From contig NZ_LJPW01000042.1 in assembly GCF_001400735.1 (NCBI RefSeq), positions 1-64,000 of the forward strand: 64,000 nucleotides of DNA, written 5' to 3'. The notes under the pieces are model-generated. The model worked only from the letters and a program-made list of their open reading frames with translations, was not told the origin of the DNA and searched no databases. This DNA is from Pseudomonas caricapapayae. GTDB lineage: Bacteria > Pseudomonadota > Gammaproteobacteria > Pseudomonadales > Pseudomonadaceae. Position numbers and translations under genes: made by a program. This document shows positions 1 to 9,641 of this stretch, one piece after another. Positions within the stretch are counted from its first letter, which is position 1. Each line of letters opens with the position of its first letter.

Positions 1-58
1 CGTTGAGGGTTTTTGTTTTTTAGCGTGTCAGATCCGGATCTTTATGCCGTGCAGATGC

Positions 59-85
59 AAAAAAACCACCGTCGAGGTGGTTTTT
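59..85 (-). terminator. Rho-independent terminator of queD
   Basis: On the minus strand the stem CCACC/GGTGG with loop TCGAC is followed by seven T (complement of the A run at 59-65). It starts 15 bases after the queD stop codon. The stem is extended by A-T pairs and could work in both directions, serving a gene left of the window too. Confidence 0.85.
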
Positions 86-100
86 GATTTTTAAAGAGAC

Positions 101-457
101 TCAATCTCCGCGATATTCACACCCGCTGGTGCATGTCTCGTGAATACGAACGGCTGATAGCTCGGGCAGCAAAGGCTTCAGTTCATTCCAGATCCATTTT
201 GCCAGGTTCTCACTGGTTGGATTTTCAAGTCCTGGAATGTCATTCAGGTAATTATGATCAAGGCGCTCGTACAGCGGTTTGAAGATAGCCTTGATTTCCG
301 AAAAGTCCCTGATCCAGCCTGTATGGGGATCAACCTTGCCGGCCAGGTGAATGCCGACACGAAACGAATGCCCATGCAGACGCCCGCACTTGTGCCCTTC
401 TGGAACGTGAGGGAGACGGTGTGCAGACTCGAAGGTAAACTCTTTGAAAATTTCCAC
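101..457 (-). CDS. queD: 6-carboxy-5,6,7,8-tetrahydropterin synthase QueD
   Basis: QueD converts dihydroneopterin triphosphate to 6-carboxytetrahydropterin, the second step of queuosine/preQ0 synthesis, in the cytoplasm. The 118-residue product has the PTPS fold signature: zinc-binding His13 (ESAHRL) and His28/His30 (RLHGH), with the catalytic Cys24 just before them (KCGRLHGH), then the LDHNYLND segment and a C-terminal HET motif. I chose the GTG at 457 because the family begins MEIFKEF and a GGGG sequence lies about 9 bases upstream; an ATG at 505 would add 16 residues unlike the family. It stands alone, divergent from the PepSY genes. The GTG start is the only oddity. Confidence 0.9.
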   Translation of the reverse strand: MEIFKEFTFESAHRLPHVPEGHKCGRLHGHSFRVGIHLAGKVDPHTGWIRDFSEIKAIFKPLYERLDHNYLNDIPGLENPTSENLAKWIWNELKPLLPELSAVRIHETCTSGCEYRGD

Positions 458-676
458 TGTGTATTGGCCCCGGAAAAATGGCGATCGCTGACGCGATAAA
501 TGCAATCGACGAGTTTAACAGCAATGCTCCGAAACTCCATGCAGGGCTTGGTATGAAGCTCTTTTCAGACCCGAATTCGGATGATGGCATTCGGCCAGAA
601 CTATTCAGTTTGAGTTAAGTTGCACCGCGTAAGGTAAGCACCATAGAAGCATCGATCGCTATGGATACCTTCGATA

Positions 677-985
677 ATGAAAACGCGGACAACCCTGCTG
701 GCGGCAATGACATGTGTTTTGGCAGCCACTGGCATTCAGGCACGCGGAGTCGATCCGCAGGAGGTATTGCGCCTCAGTGATGCCGGAACGCTTCAGTCGG
801 CTGAAAAGCTCGAGGCCAAGGCGCTGAGCAAGCACCCCGGCGCCCGTATCATTGGTACGCAGTTCAAGAATAGATATGGCAGGTACGTTTATAATGTCGA
901 GCTGCGCGACAAGCAGGATATTGAGTGGGTCCTAGAAATAGATGCCGCCACGGGCCAGGTCTACAGGAATCATCAGGATAACTAA
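677..985 (+). CDS. PepSY-domain periplasmic protein (first of pair)
   Basis: A 102-residue exported protein. Residues 1-23 form a signal peptide ending near IQA; the remainder is one PepSY domain, with HPGARIIGTQF, YVYNVELRD and a closing WVLEIDAATGQVY strand. Such domains act as small periplasmic modulators, often of proteases or sensor kinases. The stop codon overlaps the next start by one base (TAATG), so the two PepSY genes, the response regulator and the kinase form one operon. The function is inferred from domain and context: it may be an output or accessory of the two-component system. Pseudomonas aeruginosa has a similar arrangement beside bqsRS/carRS (PA2656-PA2659), from memory. Confidence 0.8.
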   Translation: MKTRTTLLAAMTCVLAATGIQARGVDPQEVLRLSDAGTLQSAEKLEAKALSKHPGARIIGTQFKNRYGRYVYNVELRDKQDIEWVLEIDAATGQVYRNHQDN

Positions 986-1293
986 TGAATGTCGACAAGC
1001 GTCTCTGTGTCATCCTTGGTTTGAGTCTGACCTGCTCTTTTGTCTATGCCAGAGATCTTAATCAGGATGAAGCGCTCAGTTTGCGTCAGCGCGGTGTCAT
1101 CCTGCCTCTCGAACAGTTTATCGAACGCGCATTGAGGCTTCACCCAGGGGCTCGTCTGCTGGAGGCTGAGCTTGAGGAAAAAAATAATATGTATGTGTAT
1201 GAATTTGAGTTGCTGACCCCGCAGGGAGTTGTTCGTGAGCTCAAGTTCGATGCACGCGACAGCCGATTGCTGAAAGACGAGGATGATGACTGA
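985..1293 (+). CDS. PepSY-domain periplasmic protein (second of pair)
   Basis: A 102-residue paralogue of the preceding gene, exactly equal in length. It has a signal peptide (residues 1-22, ending VYA), then a PepSY domain with the shared core [27 protein letters not shown] and LKFDARD, and a very acidic tail ending KDEDDD. The tail could bind divalent cations, an inference that fits the calcium or iron sensing reported for related Pseudomonas systems. It overlaps the upstream stop and the response-regulator start (TGATG) by one base each, indicating translational coupling. Tandem duplication is likely, but the pair has diverged considerably. Confidence 0.8.
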   Translation: MNVDKRLCVILGLSLTCSFVYARDLNQDEALSLRQRGVILPLEQFIERALRLHPGARLLEAELEEKNNMYVYEFELLTPQGVVRELKFDARDSRLLKDEDDD

Positions 1294-1961
1294 TGCGCCT
1301 GCTACTGGTTGAGGACCATGTGCCACTCGCAGATGAGCTGCTTGCGGCGCTAGGGCGGCAAGGCTATGCAGTAGACTGGTTGGCTGACGGTCGTGATGCG
1401 GTTTATCAAGGTGCAACCGAGCCTTATGACCTCATTGTTCTGGATCTGGGTTTACCTGGCATGCCCGGGCTCGAGGTCCTCCAGCAATGGCGTGGCAAAG
1501 GTCTGGCTACACCCGTACTCATTTTGACCGCGCGGGGATCGTGGTCAGAACGTATAGAAGGCTTGAAGGCAGGTGCTGACGATTACCTGACCAAGCCTTT
1601 TCATCCTGAAGAGCTGCAATTGCGCATTCAGGCGCTGTTGCGGCGTTCGCATGGGCTGGCTAACCAGCCTACGCTGGAGTCTGCGGGCCTTAATCTGGAC
1701 GAAGGTCGTCAGTGCGTCAGTCGGGATGGCGTCGATATTCAGCTCACCTCTGCAGAGTTTCGCCTGCTGCGCTATTTCATGCTCCACCCTGGACAGATTC
1801 TCTCCAAAAGCCATCTATCAGAGCATTTGTACGATGGCGAAAACGAACGTGATTCCAATGTCATCGAGGTTCATGTCAATCACCTGAGGCGCAAGCTCGG
1901 TCGCGCAGTGGTCGAGACACGTCGTGGCCAAGGCTATCTGTACGGTGGGGCAGGAGGGTGA
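1293..1961 (+). CDS. OmpR-family response regulator (BqsR/CarR-like)
   Basis: A 222-residue DNA-binding response regulator. The receiver domain (1-115) shows the acidic pair E7/D8, phospho-acceptor D51 ([10 protein letters not shown]), T79 (ILTARG) and K101 (LTKPFHP). The C-terminal winged helix (about 125-220) contains the LTSAEFRLL entry, the [15 protein letters not shown] recognition helix and the RGQGYLY wing. It is co-transcribed with two PepSY genes upstream and the kinase downstream, whose GTG start overlaps its stop. Synteny (queD, PepSY pair, regulator, kinase, chemoreceptor, nuo) matches PAO1 PA2657 BqsR/CarR as I recall it. Orthology is an inference, so no symbol is given. Confidence 0.92.
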   Translation: MRLLLVEDHVPLADELLAALGRQGYAVDWLADGRDAVYQGATEPYDLIVLDLGLPGMPGLEVLQQWRGKGLATPVLILTARGSWSERIEGLKAGADDYLTKPFHPEELQLRIQALLRRSHGLANQPTLESAGLNLDEGRQCVSRDGVDIQLTSAEFRLLRYFMLHPGQILSKSHLSEHLYDGENERDSNVIEVHVNHLRRKLGRAVVETRRGQGYLYGGAGG

Positions 1962-3277
1962 AATCCATCCAGCGGCGTCTGAGCCTGGGACTGATCGCAG
2001 TCATGGTGGTTGTCGGTCTGGTGATGGCGCAAACCGGCCTGTGGTTGTTCGAAATGGGCTTGCAGCGTTATCTGGAATCGGGTTTACGCAATGAGAGTGA
2101 GAACCTCCTCGTTGCGTTGGTACGAGGCCCTGCCGGGTTGCAACTGGATGACCATCGACTGTCGGGTGCATACCAGCGTCCGTTGTCCGGCCACTATTTC
2201 CGCATGGACTTGCCCCAGGGCCACTGGCGCTCCCGCTCCCTGTGGGATTTTGAGCTGCCGCAACCTGGCGCTGGTTTGCACGCCAACCTTGAACTCGGCA
2301 AGACAGGCCAGTCGCTGTTGATGCTGACAAGCGAATACCGAAAGTTCGGCAAGCAGGTTTCAATAACCGTCGCACAGGATTACACGCCGGTCAGGGCAAG
2401 CTTTCGTCTCATGCAGCAGATCGGTCTAGGGCTGGGGCTTGCAGCACTGATACTGGTGCTGGTTTTGCAACGCATCACCGTGCGAAGGGCGCTGCGTCCT
2501 CTGGAAACCGTTCGCGAGCAGATTTTCCAGTTGCAACAGGGGCAGCGTTCACAACTGGACAATCAGGTTCCCCTTGAGCTCGAGCCGCTGGTTGCGCAGA
2601 TCAACCACCTGCTCGCGCATACCGAAGACAGTTTGAAACGATCACGCAATGCCCTGGGCAATCTGGGGCACGCCTTGAAGACTCCACTTGCCGTTTTGCT
2701 CAGCCTGGCGCTTAGCGGGCAATTGGACGCCAACCCGGCATTGCGCAAGACGCTGCAGGAACAACTCGAGAATATTCGTCTGCGTCTGGAGCGTGAGCTC
2801 AACCGTGCACGCCTTTCCGGGGATGCGCTGCCGGGAGCCCGCTTTGATTGTGATGCAGAACTTCCTGGGCTGTTTTCCACACTGGGCATGATTCATGGTG
2901 CTCATCTTCAGTTGGTCAACGACGTCGAGGCGGGCATGTATCTGCCGTGGGATCGGGAGGACATTCTCGAGTTGCTGGGCAACCTGCTGGACAATGCCTG
3001 CAAATGGGCCGACAGCGAAGTGCGTCTGAGCATTCTGAATCATGCTCAGGGCTTCAGCCTGCTGGTGGACGACGACGGGCCTGGTATCCCCGAGGCGCAG
3101 CGTGCCGAGGTATTCAGCCGTGGCGCTCGACTTGACGAGCAGATTACCGGTCATGGTCTTGGCTTGGGTATCGTGCGCGACATTGTCGAAGCCTGGGGCG
3201 GTCAACTGCAATTGCAGGAGAGTCCTGCCGGGGGGCTTCGCGTACGCATTGATCTCCCTGAACGCTCCGCTCCATGA
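1958..3277 (+). CDS. Sensor histidine kinase (BqsS/CarS-like)
   Basis: A 439-residue membrane kinase with TM1 at about 10-31, a periplasmic loop at 32-150 and TM2 at about 153-172, followed by a HAMP-like linker. The phospho-acceptor His238 lies in GHALKTPL; the ATP domain has an N box ([12 protein letters not shown]), G1 (DDDGPGIP) and G2 (GHGLGLGIV). It starts with GTG at 1958, overlapping the regulator stop (GTGA), so the pair is translationally coupled. BqsS of P. aeruginosa uses a periplasmic RExxE motif for Fe(II). I see no exact copy here, only RNESE at residues 44-48, so the ligand may differ. The sensed signal is unknown from sequence. Confidence 0.9.
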   Translation: MKSIQRRLSLGLIAVMVVVGLVMAQTGLWLFEMGLQRYLESGLRNESENLLVALVRGPAGLQLDDHRLSGAYQRPLSGHYFRMDLPQGHWRSRSLWDFELPQPGAGLHANLELGKTGQSLLMLTSEYRKFGKQVSITVAQDYTPVRASFRLMQQIGLGLGLAALILVLVLQRITVRRALRPLETVREQIFQLQQGQRSQLDNQVPLELEPLVAQINHLLAHTEDSLKRSRNALGNLGHALKTPLAVLLSLALSGQLDANPALRKTLQEQLENIRLRLERELNRARLSGDALPGARFDCDAELPGLFSTLGMIHGAHLQLVNDVEAGMYLPWDREDILELLGNLLDNACKWADSEVRLSILNHAQGFSLLVDDDGPGIPEAQRAEVFSRGARLDEQITGHGLGLGIVRDIVEAWGGQLQLQESPAGGLRVRIDLPERSAP

Positions 3278-3403
3278 GTTGCCGGACCGCAACACTTCAG
3301 AGTCTTCATACAAAAAAATACGCAAGGTCTTAATGTCGGCCGGATGAGGCCGATAGCCTGATGGGCACCTCTGACTTATAAAAATAACCATAAGGCCACT
3401 CCT

Positions 3404-5083
3404 ATGCGTCTCAGTCTGAAAGCCAAGGTTCTGTCGCTGGCAGTCTTGCCGGTTCTGATATTTGCGCTGGTGATCAGCGCCACAACGGTATTCATGTTGC
3501 ACCGGCAGGCTGAGCGTGAGGTCAGCGATACGCGAGAGCGTCTGCTCTCCGAGGCCAAGGCAACCTTGCAGAACTACGTTGCGATCGCCATGACGGCCAT
3601 CAAGCCGCTGTACGACGCTGCGCCACCAGGCGATGAAACTGCGCGTGCTACTGCGATAAAGCTGCTTTCCTCAGTCAGTTACGGTAAGGATGGTTACATC
3701 TTTGGCTATGACTCTCAGGTCATCCGGATTTTCAGAAGCAACAGCGCGGATGGCGTGGGCAAGAGCTTCAATGACGCCCGAGATGCGAACGGTGTTTACA
3801 TCAACCGGGAACTGGTAGCGGTCGGCAAGGCAGGCACTCATTATGTAATGTACTCGTCGGCCCTGCCTGGCAAGACCGAGCCTGTTCCCAAGATCGGTTA
3901 CACGGATTATCTGCCTAAATGGGATCTGGTCATCGGCTCTGCCGTCAATATCGATGGCATCGATGCTCAGGTTGCCGAAGTGAGGCAAAACGTCGAGGCG
4001 CGTTTGAGGGAGATGCTTTACAGCATTCTGGGTATTACCGTTCTGGTGCTGGTCATCATCGGGGTTATCGGAATATTGATGGCTGGTACTCTGCTGCGTC
4101 CGCTGGGTTTGATGAAAAATAACCTGGATGATATCGCCGCAGGCGAAGGCGATCTGACTCGGCGTCTGGCCATTACCAGTAATGACGAGCTTGGCGATCT
4201 GGCAGGCTCTTTCAACCGGTTTGTCGACAAGATTCACGGCATGGTTCGTCAGGTTAGTGAAATGACCGGGCAACTCAATGGTCTGGTCGGAGAAGTTTCA
4301 TCCCAGGCACAGCGGTCAGAAACCGCTATGGATCGCCAGCGTCACGAAACCGATCAGGTAGCAACGGCAATCAATCAGATGTCGGCTGCCGCCCAAGAGG
4401 TTGCCAAGAGCGCACAAGGTGCTTCCGTGGCTGCCCAGCAGACCGATGAACAAGGGCGCGCCGCCAAGCGCGTCGTGGATGGCAGCATCAGACAAATCCA
4501 TGCGCTGGTAGACGACATCCGCAAAAGCGGTTCTTCACTGGACGTTCTGCAGAAGGATGTTTCTTCGATAGTCAGTGTGCTGGGCGTCATCCGCTCGATC
4601 GCCGAGCAGACCAACCTGCTTGCACTTAATGCCGCCATCGAGGCCGCAAGGGCAGGAGAGGCGGGGCGCGGTTTTGCTGTGGTGGCCGACGAGGTTCGTG
4701 CGCTGGCCAGTCGTACGCAGCAAAGCACACAGGAAATCCAGAGCATGATTGACCGTCTGCAGCAGGGTACTCAGGAAGCGGTAACGGCAATGCGCCACTC
4801 CAGCGAAGCGGGTGACGGGACCTCGGCGCAAGCCAACGAGGCCGGTACGTCTCTGGTGACCATTGGTGAGTTGATCGCCACTATCAATTCGATGAACGCA
4901 CAAATCGCCAGTGCAGCCGAAGAGCAGACGGCGGTTGCGGAAGAAATAAATCGCAGTGTCCATCAGATCGCAGGCGCAGTCGAAAGCGTGGCCGATGAAA
5001 CCAGGCAAAGCGCACAGACGTCACGCAGCCTGGCTGAGCTGGGCTCGCGCCTTGGCAGCCTGGTAGGTCAGTTCCGGGTCTGA
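3404..5083 (+). CDS. Methyl-accepting chemotaxis protein with single-Cache ligand domain
   Basis: A 559-residue chemoreceptor. TM1 is at about 9-32. The periplasmic sCache_2-type domain (about 40-200) contains the [12 protein letters not shown] strand and a [10 protein letters not shown] closing strand. TM2 is at 205-229, HAMP at 230-285, then the signalling coiled coil with hairpin tip around [19 protein letters not shown] and no C-terminal CheR-docking pentapeptide. sCache_2 receptors commonly bind small carboxylates, and the PAO1 receptor at the equivalent place (PA2652, CtpM) recognises malate. Ligand transfer to this protein is inference. It is preceded by a 126-base gap and AAGG about 10 bases before ATG, so it is probably a separate transcript from the kinase. 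Confidence 0.9.
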   Translation: MRLSLKAKVLSLAVLPVLIFALVISATTVFMLHRQAEREVSDTRERLLSEAKATLQNYVAIAMTAIKPLYDAAPPGDETARATAIKLLSSVSYGKDGYIFGYDSQVIRIFRSNSADGVGKSFNDARDANGVYINRELVAVGKAGTHYVMYSSALPGKTEPVPKIGYTDYLPKWDLVIGSAVNIDGIDAQVAEVRQNVEARLREMLYSILGITVLVLVIIGVIGILMAGTLLRPLGLMKNNLDDIAAGEGDLTRRLAITSNDELGDLAGSFNRFVDKIHGMVRQVSEMTGQLNGLVGEVSSQAQRSETAMDRQRHETDQVATAINQMSAAAQEVAKSAQGASVAAQQTDEQGRAAKRVVDGSIRQIHALVDDIRKSGSSLDVLQKDVSSIVSVLGVIRSIAEQTNLLALNAAIEAARAGEAGRGFAVVADEVRALASRTQQSTQEIQSMIDRLQQGTQEAVTAMRHSSEAGDGTSAQANEAGTSLVTIGELIATINSMNAQIASAAEEQTAVAEEINRSVHQIAGAVESVADETRQSAQTSRSLAELGSRLGSLVGQFRV

Positions 5084-5148
5084 TGTCTCGCTGGCAGGGG
5101 CGCAATCCCCTGCCACCGCGTGTGCCTGTCGCCGTCATATTGCCTTCA

Positions 5149-5177
5149 TATAATATGGCACTCGTACGTTCGAGTGC
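5149..5177 (+). promoter_or_regulatory. Candidate -10 box with adjoining perfect inverted repeat
   Basis: A consensus TATAAT sits at 5149-5154. Three bases later there is a perfect 7-6-7 inverted repeat, GCACTCG (5158-5164) and CGAGTGC (5171-5177), that would overlap the transcription start of the permease gene 52 bases downstream. No good -35 box is seen, which suggests an activator-dependent promoter. The repeat could be an operator or a weak terminator stem of the chemoreceptor, though it lacks a T tract. Confidence 0.4.
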
Positions 5178-5229
5178 TGACTAAGCTCTAGGCCGGGCGC
5201 GAGGCGCGGTCTATTGACATGGACAGGAC

Positions 5230-6294
5230 ATGAACGAAACCACGTTGCAATACAAAACCCTCATTCTGCTACTGGTGCTGGTCACCATCGCTTTCATATG
5301 GATTCTGCTGCCGTTCTACGGCGCGGTCTTCTGGGCGGTGATCCTCGGGATCATCTTTGCACCCGTGCAGCGCAGGTTGCAGATCAAGTTCAACTGGTCA
5401 CGCAACCTCACCTCCCTGTGCACTCTGACGATCTGCCTGGTCATTGCGATTTTGCCGGTGATCGTCATCAGCGCCTTGCTGGTTCAGGAGGGCACCACGC
5501 TGTACAAGAACGTCGAGACCGGGCAACTGGATATTGCCGGTTATCTGGCCGAGTTCAAGGACCTGCTGCCACACTCGGTCCAGGCACTGCTCGACCGGCT
5601 GGGCATGGGCGATCTTGAAGGGTTGCGTGACAAGATCACCAAAGGCGCCATGCAGGGCAGTCAGTACCTTGCCACCCAGGCGTTCAGCTTTGGGCAGGGC
5701 ACATTCGACTTCGTGGTGAGCGTGTTCATCATGCTCTACCTGCTGTACTTTTTCCTGCGCGACGGCCAGGAACTGGTCCGCAAGATCCGTACGGCTTTCC
5801 CGTTGGGCGAGCAGCAGAAGCGCCGTCTGCAACTCAAGTTCACCCGAGTGGTACGTGCCACGGTCAAGGGCAATGTGGTGGTCGCGGTGACACAAGGCGC
5901 GCTGGGCGGCTTTATCTTCTGGGCGCTGGACATCCCGAGTGCGCTGCTCTGGGCGGTGATCATGGCTTTTCTTTCGCTGTTGCCTGCGGTCGGGGCTGGC
6001 ATTGTCTGGGCCCCCGTAGCGATTTACTTCCTGCTCAGCGGTATGATTTGGCAAGGTGTGGTACTGGGGCTGTTCGGGGTCTTCGTGATCGGCCTGGTGG
6101 ATAACGTGCTGCGTCCTATCCTGGTTGGCAAGGACACTAAAATGCCTGACTACCTGATCCTTATCTCTACGCTCGGCGGCATGTCGGTGTTTGGCTTGAA
6201 CGGTTTTGTGATTGGTCCTCTGGTGGCTGCGCTGTTTATCTCCAGCTGGGGGTTGTTCAGCGGGGCCAAGAAGCCGGTCAAGTTACCGGGCTAG
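5230..6294 (+). CDS. AI-2E family transporter (TqsA/PerM-like permease)
   Basis: A 354-residue polytopic inner-membrane protein with about eight hydrophobic segments: two near the N terminus (12-50), one at 60-85, a long hydrophilic loop (90-150), and clustered segments at 155-175 and 210-340. The C-terminal half has the family features SLLPAVGAGIVW, DNVLRPILVGK and the TLGGMSVFGLNGFVIGPL segment. Members export small molecules (autoinducer-2 in TqsA) or act as Na+/H+ antiporters; substrate cannot be predicted here. The start is ATG with GGACAGGAC upstream. It is followed by a 298-base gap and a bidirectional terminator before convergent nuoN. Confidence 0.85.
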   Translation: MNETTLQYKTLILLLVLVTIAFIWILLPFYGAVFWAVILGIIFAPVQRRLQIKFNWSRNLTSLCTLTICLVIAILPVIVISALLVQEGTTLYKNVETGQLDIAGYLAEFKDLLPHSVQALLDRLGMGDLEGLRDKITKGAMQGSQYLATQAFSFGQGTFDFVVSVFIMLYLLYFFLRDGQELVRKIRTAFPLGEQQKRRLQLKFTRVVRATVKGNVVVAVTQGALGGFIFWALDIPSALLWAVIMAFLSLLPAVGAGIVWAPVAIYFLLSGMIWQGVVLGLFGVFVIGLVDNVLRPILVGKDTKMPDYLILISTLGGMSVFGLNGFVIGPLVAALFISSWGLFSGAKKPVKLPG

Positions 6295-6547
6295 TTGTGC
6301 ACGAACGCATGGACGTTGCATACCCGCGCATGTGCCGAGCTGCTTTATTGGGCAGGCCGCATACGCGGGATTTTCAGCAAGCTGGCGACAACTGTCAGCC
6401 AGAACGCTTGTCTGCCAAAACTGCCGGGTTGATAGAGGTTGTCGGGTCATGATCGAAGCGCTATGCCTCTTCCGGGATTGGCGCATGATCTGACTCTTCG
6501 TGCGTTCCACGTGTTGCCGAACAGCCCGTTTCAAGCGTTTTCAAGAA
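6295..6547. other. Gene-free spacer between permease and nuo operon
   Basis: I see no convincing coding sequence, RNA gene or repeat here. Short open frames on both strands lack a ribosome-binding site and Pseudomonas-like codon use. The spacer ends in the shared terminator at 6548-6582. Confidence 0.6.
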
Positions 6548-6582
6548 CAAAAAAAACCCTGCGCCATGGCAGGGTTTTTTTG
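6548..6582 (-). terminator. Bidirectional terminator at the end of the nuo operon
   Basis: Stem CCCTGC (6557-6562) and GCAGGG (6569-6574) is flanked by A6 on the left and T7 on the right, so it is a good Rho-independent terminator in both directions. It closes the nuo transcript 11 bases after the nuoN stop and also the forward permease transcript. Confidence 0.9.
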
Positions 6583-6592
6583 TTCCGGATGA

Positions 6593-8062
6593 TCAGCCTG
6601 CTACGTGCAGGCCGGCATTGACCACCAGATCCAGCAGCGGTTGCGGGTAGACACCCAGCACGAAAGTCAGAATCGCAACGGCCAGCAGCATTACGCCGCC
6701 AGTACGTTGCGCCCAGTTGATTGCAGCATCGTGGCGAGGAAGCTTGTTGTCGACCAGATACATGGTGACCATCACCCGCAGGTAGTAGAAAACGCCGATG
6801 GCGCTGCCTATGACCAGGGCTCCGATCAGCCACCACAGTTGCGACTCGACACCGGTAGCAATGATGTAGAACTTGCCGATGAAGCCTGCAGTAAGCGGGA
6901 TACCTGCCAACGACAGCATCATCAGGGTCATGACTGCCGTCAGGTATGGACGACGCCAGAACAGCCCGCGGTATTCGAACATCGCGTCGGCGTCACGTCC
7001 GCTATAAGGCGAAGACATCATGGTGATCACGCCGAAGCTGCCCAGCGAGGTCAGAACGTAAGTCGCCAGATAGACGCCAATGGCCTCGACCGCCATGCCT
7101 TTGCTGGCCACCAGTGCAATCATCAGGTAACCGAAGTGTGCGATGGAGGAGTAACCCAGCAGGCGCTTGAGGTTGGTTTGAGTCAATGCCAGCAGGTTGC
7201 CAACCAGTATCGACGCGACGGCGATCACCGCCAGTACGTCGTGCAGTACGCCGCTGCTGGCTGCCGGAGAAATCTGGAACAGACGCACCAGCACGGCGAA
7301 AACTGCCACTTTGCTGGCCGTGGCCAGAAAAGCTGCGACCGGTGCAGGAGCGCCTTCGTAAACGTCCGGGGTCCACAGGTGGAAAGGCACCAGTGACAGC
7401 TTGAACGCCAGACCGACGACCATCATGCCCAGACCCAGGCTTGCAATCGGGCTTGGCATGCCGGTCGCGGCAATGGCTTTGCCGATCCCATCGAAGCTCA
7501 GCGAGCCTGCTTCGGCATACAGAAGCGCCATGCCGAAGAGCAGGAAAGCCGAACCTGCGGCCGACAGCACCATGTACTTGATGCCGCCTTCCAGCGAACG
7601 CTTGTTGAAGAAGGCATACGCCACCAGACCGTAGACCGGCACCGAGAGCAACTCCAGGCCAATGAACAGCCCCGCCAGGTGTTGAGCACTGACCAGTACC
7701 AGACCGCCGGCAGCTGCCAGCAGGATCAGCAGGTAAAGCTCTTCACGATTGCCTGGATAGCCGGCCTTGCCATCACCCAGATAGGCGTGGGCCATGGTCA
7801 CACAGGCCAGGGTAGAGGCGAGGATGATCGCCATGTACAGGCAGGCAAAGTTGTCGATATGCAGCAGTGGCGTCACGACCAGTGGGGCAACTTTCAGTGC
7901 CGGATAGATCGACAGCAGGGCCAGGTTAAGACCTGCCACCGAAAGCAGGAACGTTTGCGAGTGATTGCGGCGCCAGGCAATCGCCAGCATCACCACGACG
8001 ATGGTGAGGCTGGTGATCAGCAGTGGCGCAAGCGCAATAAAGTGTTGAATCGTCAGGTCCAT
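6593..8062 (-). CDS. nuoN: NADH-quinone oxidoreductase subunit N
   Basis: NuoN is one of three antiporter-like proton-pumping subunits in the membrane arm of complex I. The 489-residue product is almost entirely hydrophobic, with about 14 membrane helices. It contains the conserved [13 protein letters not shown] segment (functional Glu), [18 protein letters not shown] (broken helix and Lys) and the [17 protein letters not shown] type motif ([17 protein letters not shown]). It is the last gene of the operon, seven bases after nuoM, and is followed directly by a terminator. Length and motifs are typical; nothing is missing. Confidence 0.97.
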   Translation of the reverse strand: MDLTIQHFIALAPLLITSLTIVVVMLAIAWRRNHSQTFLLSVAGLNLALLSIYPALKVAPLVVTPLLHIDNFACLYMAIILASTLACVTMAHAYLGDGKAGYPGNREELYLLILLAAAGGLVLVSAQHLAGLFIGLELLSVPVYGLVAYAFFNKRSLEGGIKYMVLSAAGSAFLLFGMALLYAEAGSLSFDGIGKAIAATGMPSPIASLGLGMMVVGLAFKLSLVPFHLWTPDVYEGAPAPVAAFLATASKVAVFAVLVRLFQISPAASSGVLHDVLAVIAVASILVGNLLALTQTNLKRLLGYSSIAHFGYLMIALVASKGMAVEAIGVYLATYVLTSLGSFGVITMMSSPYSGRDADAMFEYRGLFWRRPYLTAVMTLMMLSLAGIPLTAGFIGKFYIIATGVESQLWWLIGALVIGSAIGVFYYLRVMVTMYLVDNKLPRHDAAINWAQRTGGVMLLAVAILTFVLGVYPQPLLDLVVNAGLHVAG

Positions 8063-8069
8063 AGCGCTC

Positions 8070-9602
8070 TTACCGGGCCGAAGCGAGTTGAGTGAAGGCA
8101 GTGCCTAGCCATTGCTGCACGCCGTGCATGGTCGCTGCCGATGTGTCGAGGAACGGCTGCGGGAAAACCCCGAGCACAACCAGCAACACGGCGAGGCCCA
8201 GCACCATGATCATTTCCCGTGCGTCCATACCCTTCAGAACCTCGTCGGACTTCGACGGGCCGAAGTAGGCGCGATGGATCATGATCAACGAGTAGACAGA
8301 ACCGAACACCAGGCCGGACGTGGCAATTGCCGTGATCCAGGGCGAGCTGGCGAAGCTGCCCAGCAGAATCAGGAACTCGCCCACAAAGTTGCCGGTGCCC
8401 GGCAGCCCCAGAGAAGCGGCGGCAAAGAACAGGCTGATGGCCGGGATGTAAGCGATGCGCGACCACAGACCGCCCATTTCACGCATGTCGCGGGTGTGCA
8501 AACGCTCGTACAACTGGCCACTGAGAATAAACAGCGCCGCAGCCGACAGGCCGTGGGCAATCATCTGAATCAGTACCCCTTGCAACGCTTGCTGGCTACC
8601 GGAATAGATACCGATCAGTACGAAGCCCATGTGCGAGACGCTAGAGAACGCGATCAGGCGTTTGATATCGGTCTGGGCAAATGCCAGGAACGCGCCGTAG
8701 AAGATACCGACCAAGCCCAGCGTCATTGCGATCGGTGCAAACTCGGCCGATGCGTTGGGGAACAGCGGCAGGGCGAAGCGCAACAGACCGTAGGCAGCTG
8801 TTTTGAGCAGGATACCTGCCAGGTCGACCGAACCGGCCGTTGGTGCCTGGGCATGCGCATCCGGCAGCCAGGAATGCAGTGGCACCACCGGGAGCTTGAC
8901 GGCGAAAGCAATGAAGAAGCCCAGCATCAGGATGTATTCGGTACCCGGTGCCAGCTTGGTCTTCAGCAGGTCAGCGTAGGCAAAGGTGATCACGCCTGTC
9001 TGATTAAAGTGCACCAATACCAGACCGAGGATCGCCACCAGCATGATCAGGCCGCTGGCCTGAGTGAAGATGAAGAACTTGGTTGCCGCGTAGATACGGG
9101 TCTTCTTGCCGTCCGAAGAGCTATGACCCCAGAGCGCGATGAGGAAATACATCGGCACCAGCATCATTTCCCAGAAGAAGAAGAACATGAACAGGTCGAT
9201 GGCCAGGAATACGCCGACGACACCGCCCAGGATCCACATCAGGTTCAGATGGAAGAAACCGACCTTGCGCTGGATTTCCTTCCACGAACACAACACCGAC
9301 AGCACGCCAAGCAGGCCGGTCAGCAGGATCATGAGTAGAGAAAGGCCATCGAGTGCCAGGTGCACGTCGATGCCGAAGCGGGTGATCCACGGGTGGTGGA
9401 ATTCCAGGGTCCAGGATGGATCGGCACCGGGAACCGGCGCATAGCCGAAGTTGCCGGTAGCCCACAGCCAAAGGCCGAGAACCAGTTCCAGGGTCATTGT
9501 CAGCAGCGCGATCCAGCGCGGCAGGGTGGAGCCGAAGCGCTCACCCAGCCAGCATAACAGGCCGCCGATAAAGGGGATCAGGATTAGCCAGGGCAGAATC
9601 AT
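8070..9602 (-). CDS. nuoM: NADH-quinone oxidoreductase subunit M
   Basis: NuoM is an antiporter-like membrane subunit of complex I. The 510-residue product shows about 14 transmembrane helices, with the conserved [17 protein letters not shown] helix carrying the key Glu, the lysine-bearing [19 protein letters not shown] broken-helix motif and [17 protein letters not shown]. It starts 39 bases after nuoL, the widest gap among the membrane-arm genes, and ends seven bases before nuoN. Length matches the family. There is no sign of damage. Confidence 0.97.
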   Translation of the reverse strand: MILPWLILIPFIGGLLCWLGERFGSTLPRWIALLTMTLELVLGLWLWATGNFGYAPVPGADPSWTLEFHHPWITRFGIDVHLALDGLSLLMILLTGLLGVLSVLCSWKEIQRKVGFFHLNLMWILGGVVGVFLAIDLFMFFFFWEMMLVPMYFLIALWGHSSSDGKKTRIYAATKFFIFTQASGLIMLVAILGLVLVHFNQTGVITFAYADLLKTKLAPGTEYILMLGFFIAFAVKLPVVPLHSWLPDAHAQAPTAGSVDLAGILLKTAAYGLLRFALPLFPNASAEFAPIAMTLGLVGIFYGAFLAFAQTDIKRLIAFSSVSHMGFVLIGIYSGSQQALQGVLIQMIAHGLSAAALFILSGQLYERLHTRDMREMGGLWSRIAYIPAISLFFAAASLGLPGTGNFVGEFLILLGSFASSPWITAIATSGLVFGSVYSLIMIHRAYFGPSKSDEVLKGMDAREMIMVLGLAVLLVVLGVFPQPFLDTSAATMHGVQQWLGTAFTQLASAR

Positions 9603-9641
9603 GACGGGCTCAATTCCTTTCGCAAATTCGCAAGGTTCATA

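Noticed and set aside
609..640. A BqsR-type TTAAG repeat before the PepSY genes
   Set aside because: Only one TTAAG (616-620) is present. A second half-site at a six-base spacing is absent, so I do not call an operator.
8112..9338. A 408-codon frame antisense to nuoM
   Set aside because: The Gln/His/Arg-rich product has no recognisable domain and mirrors the codon bias of nuoM. Similar shadows lie opposite nuoG, nuoL and serS.
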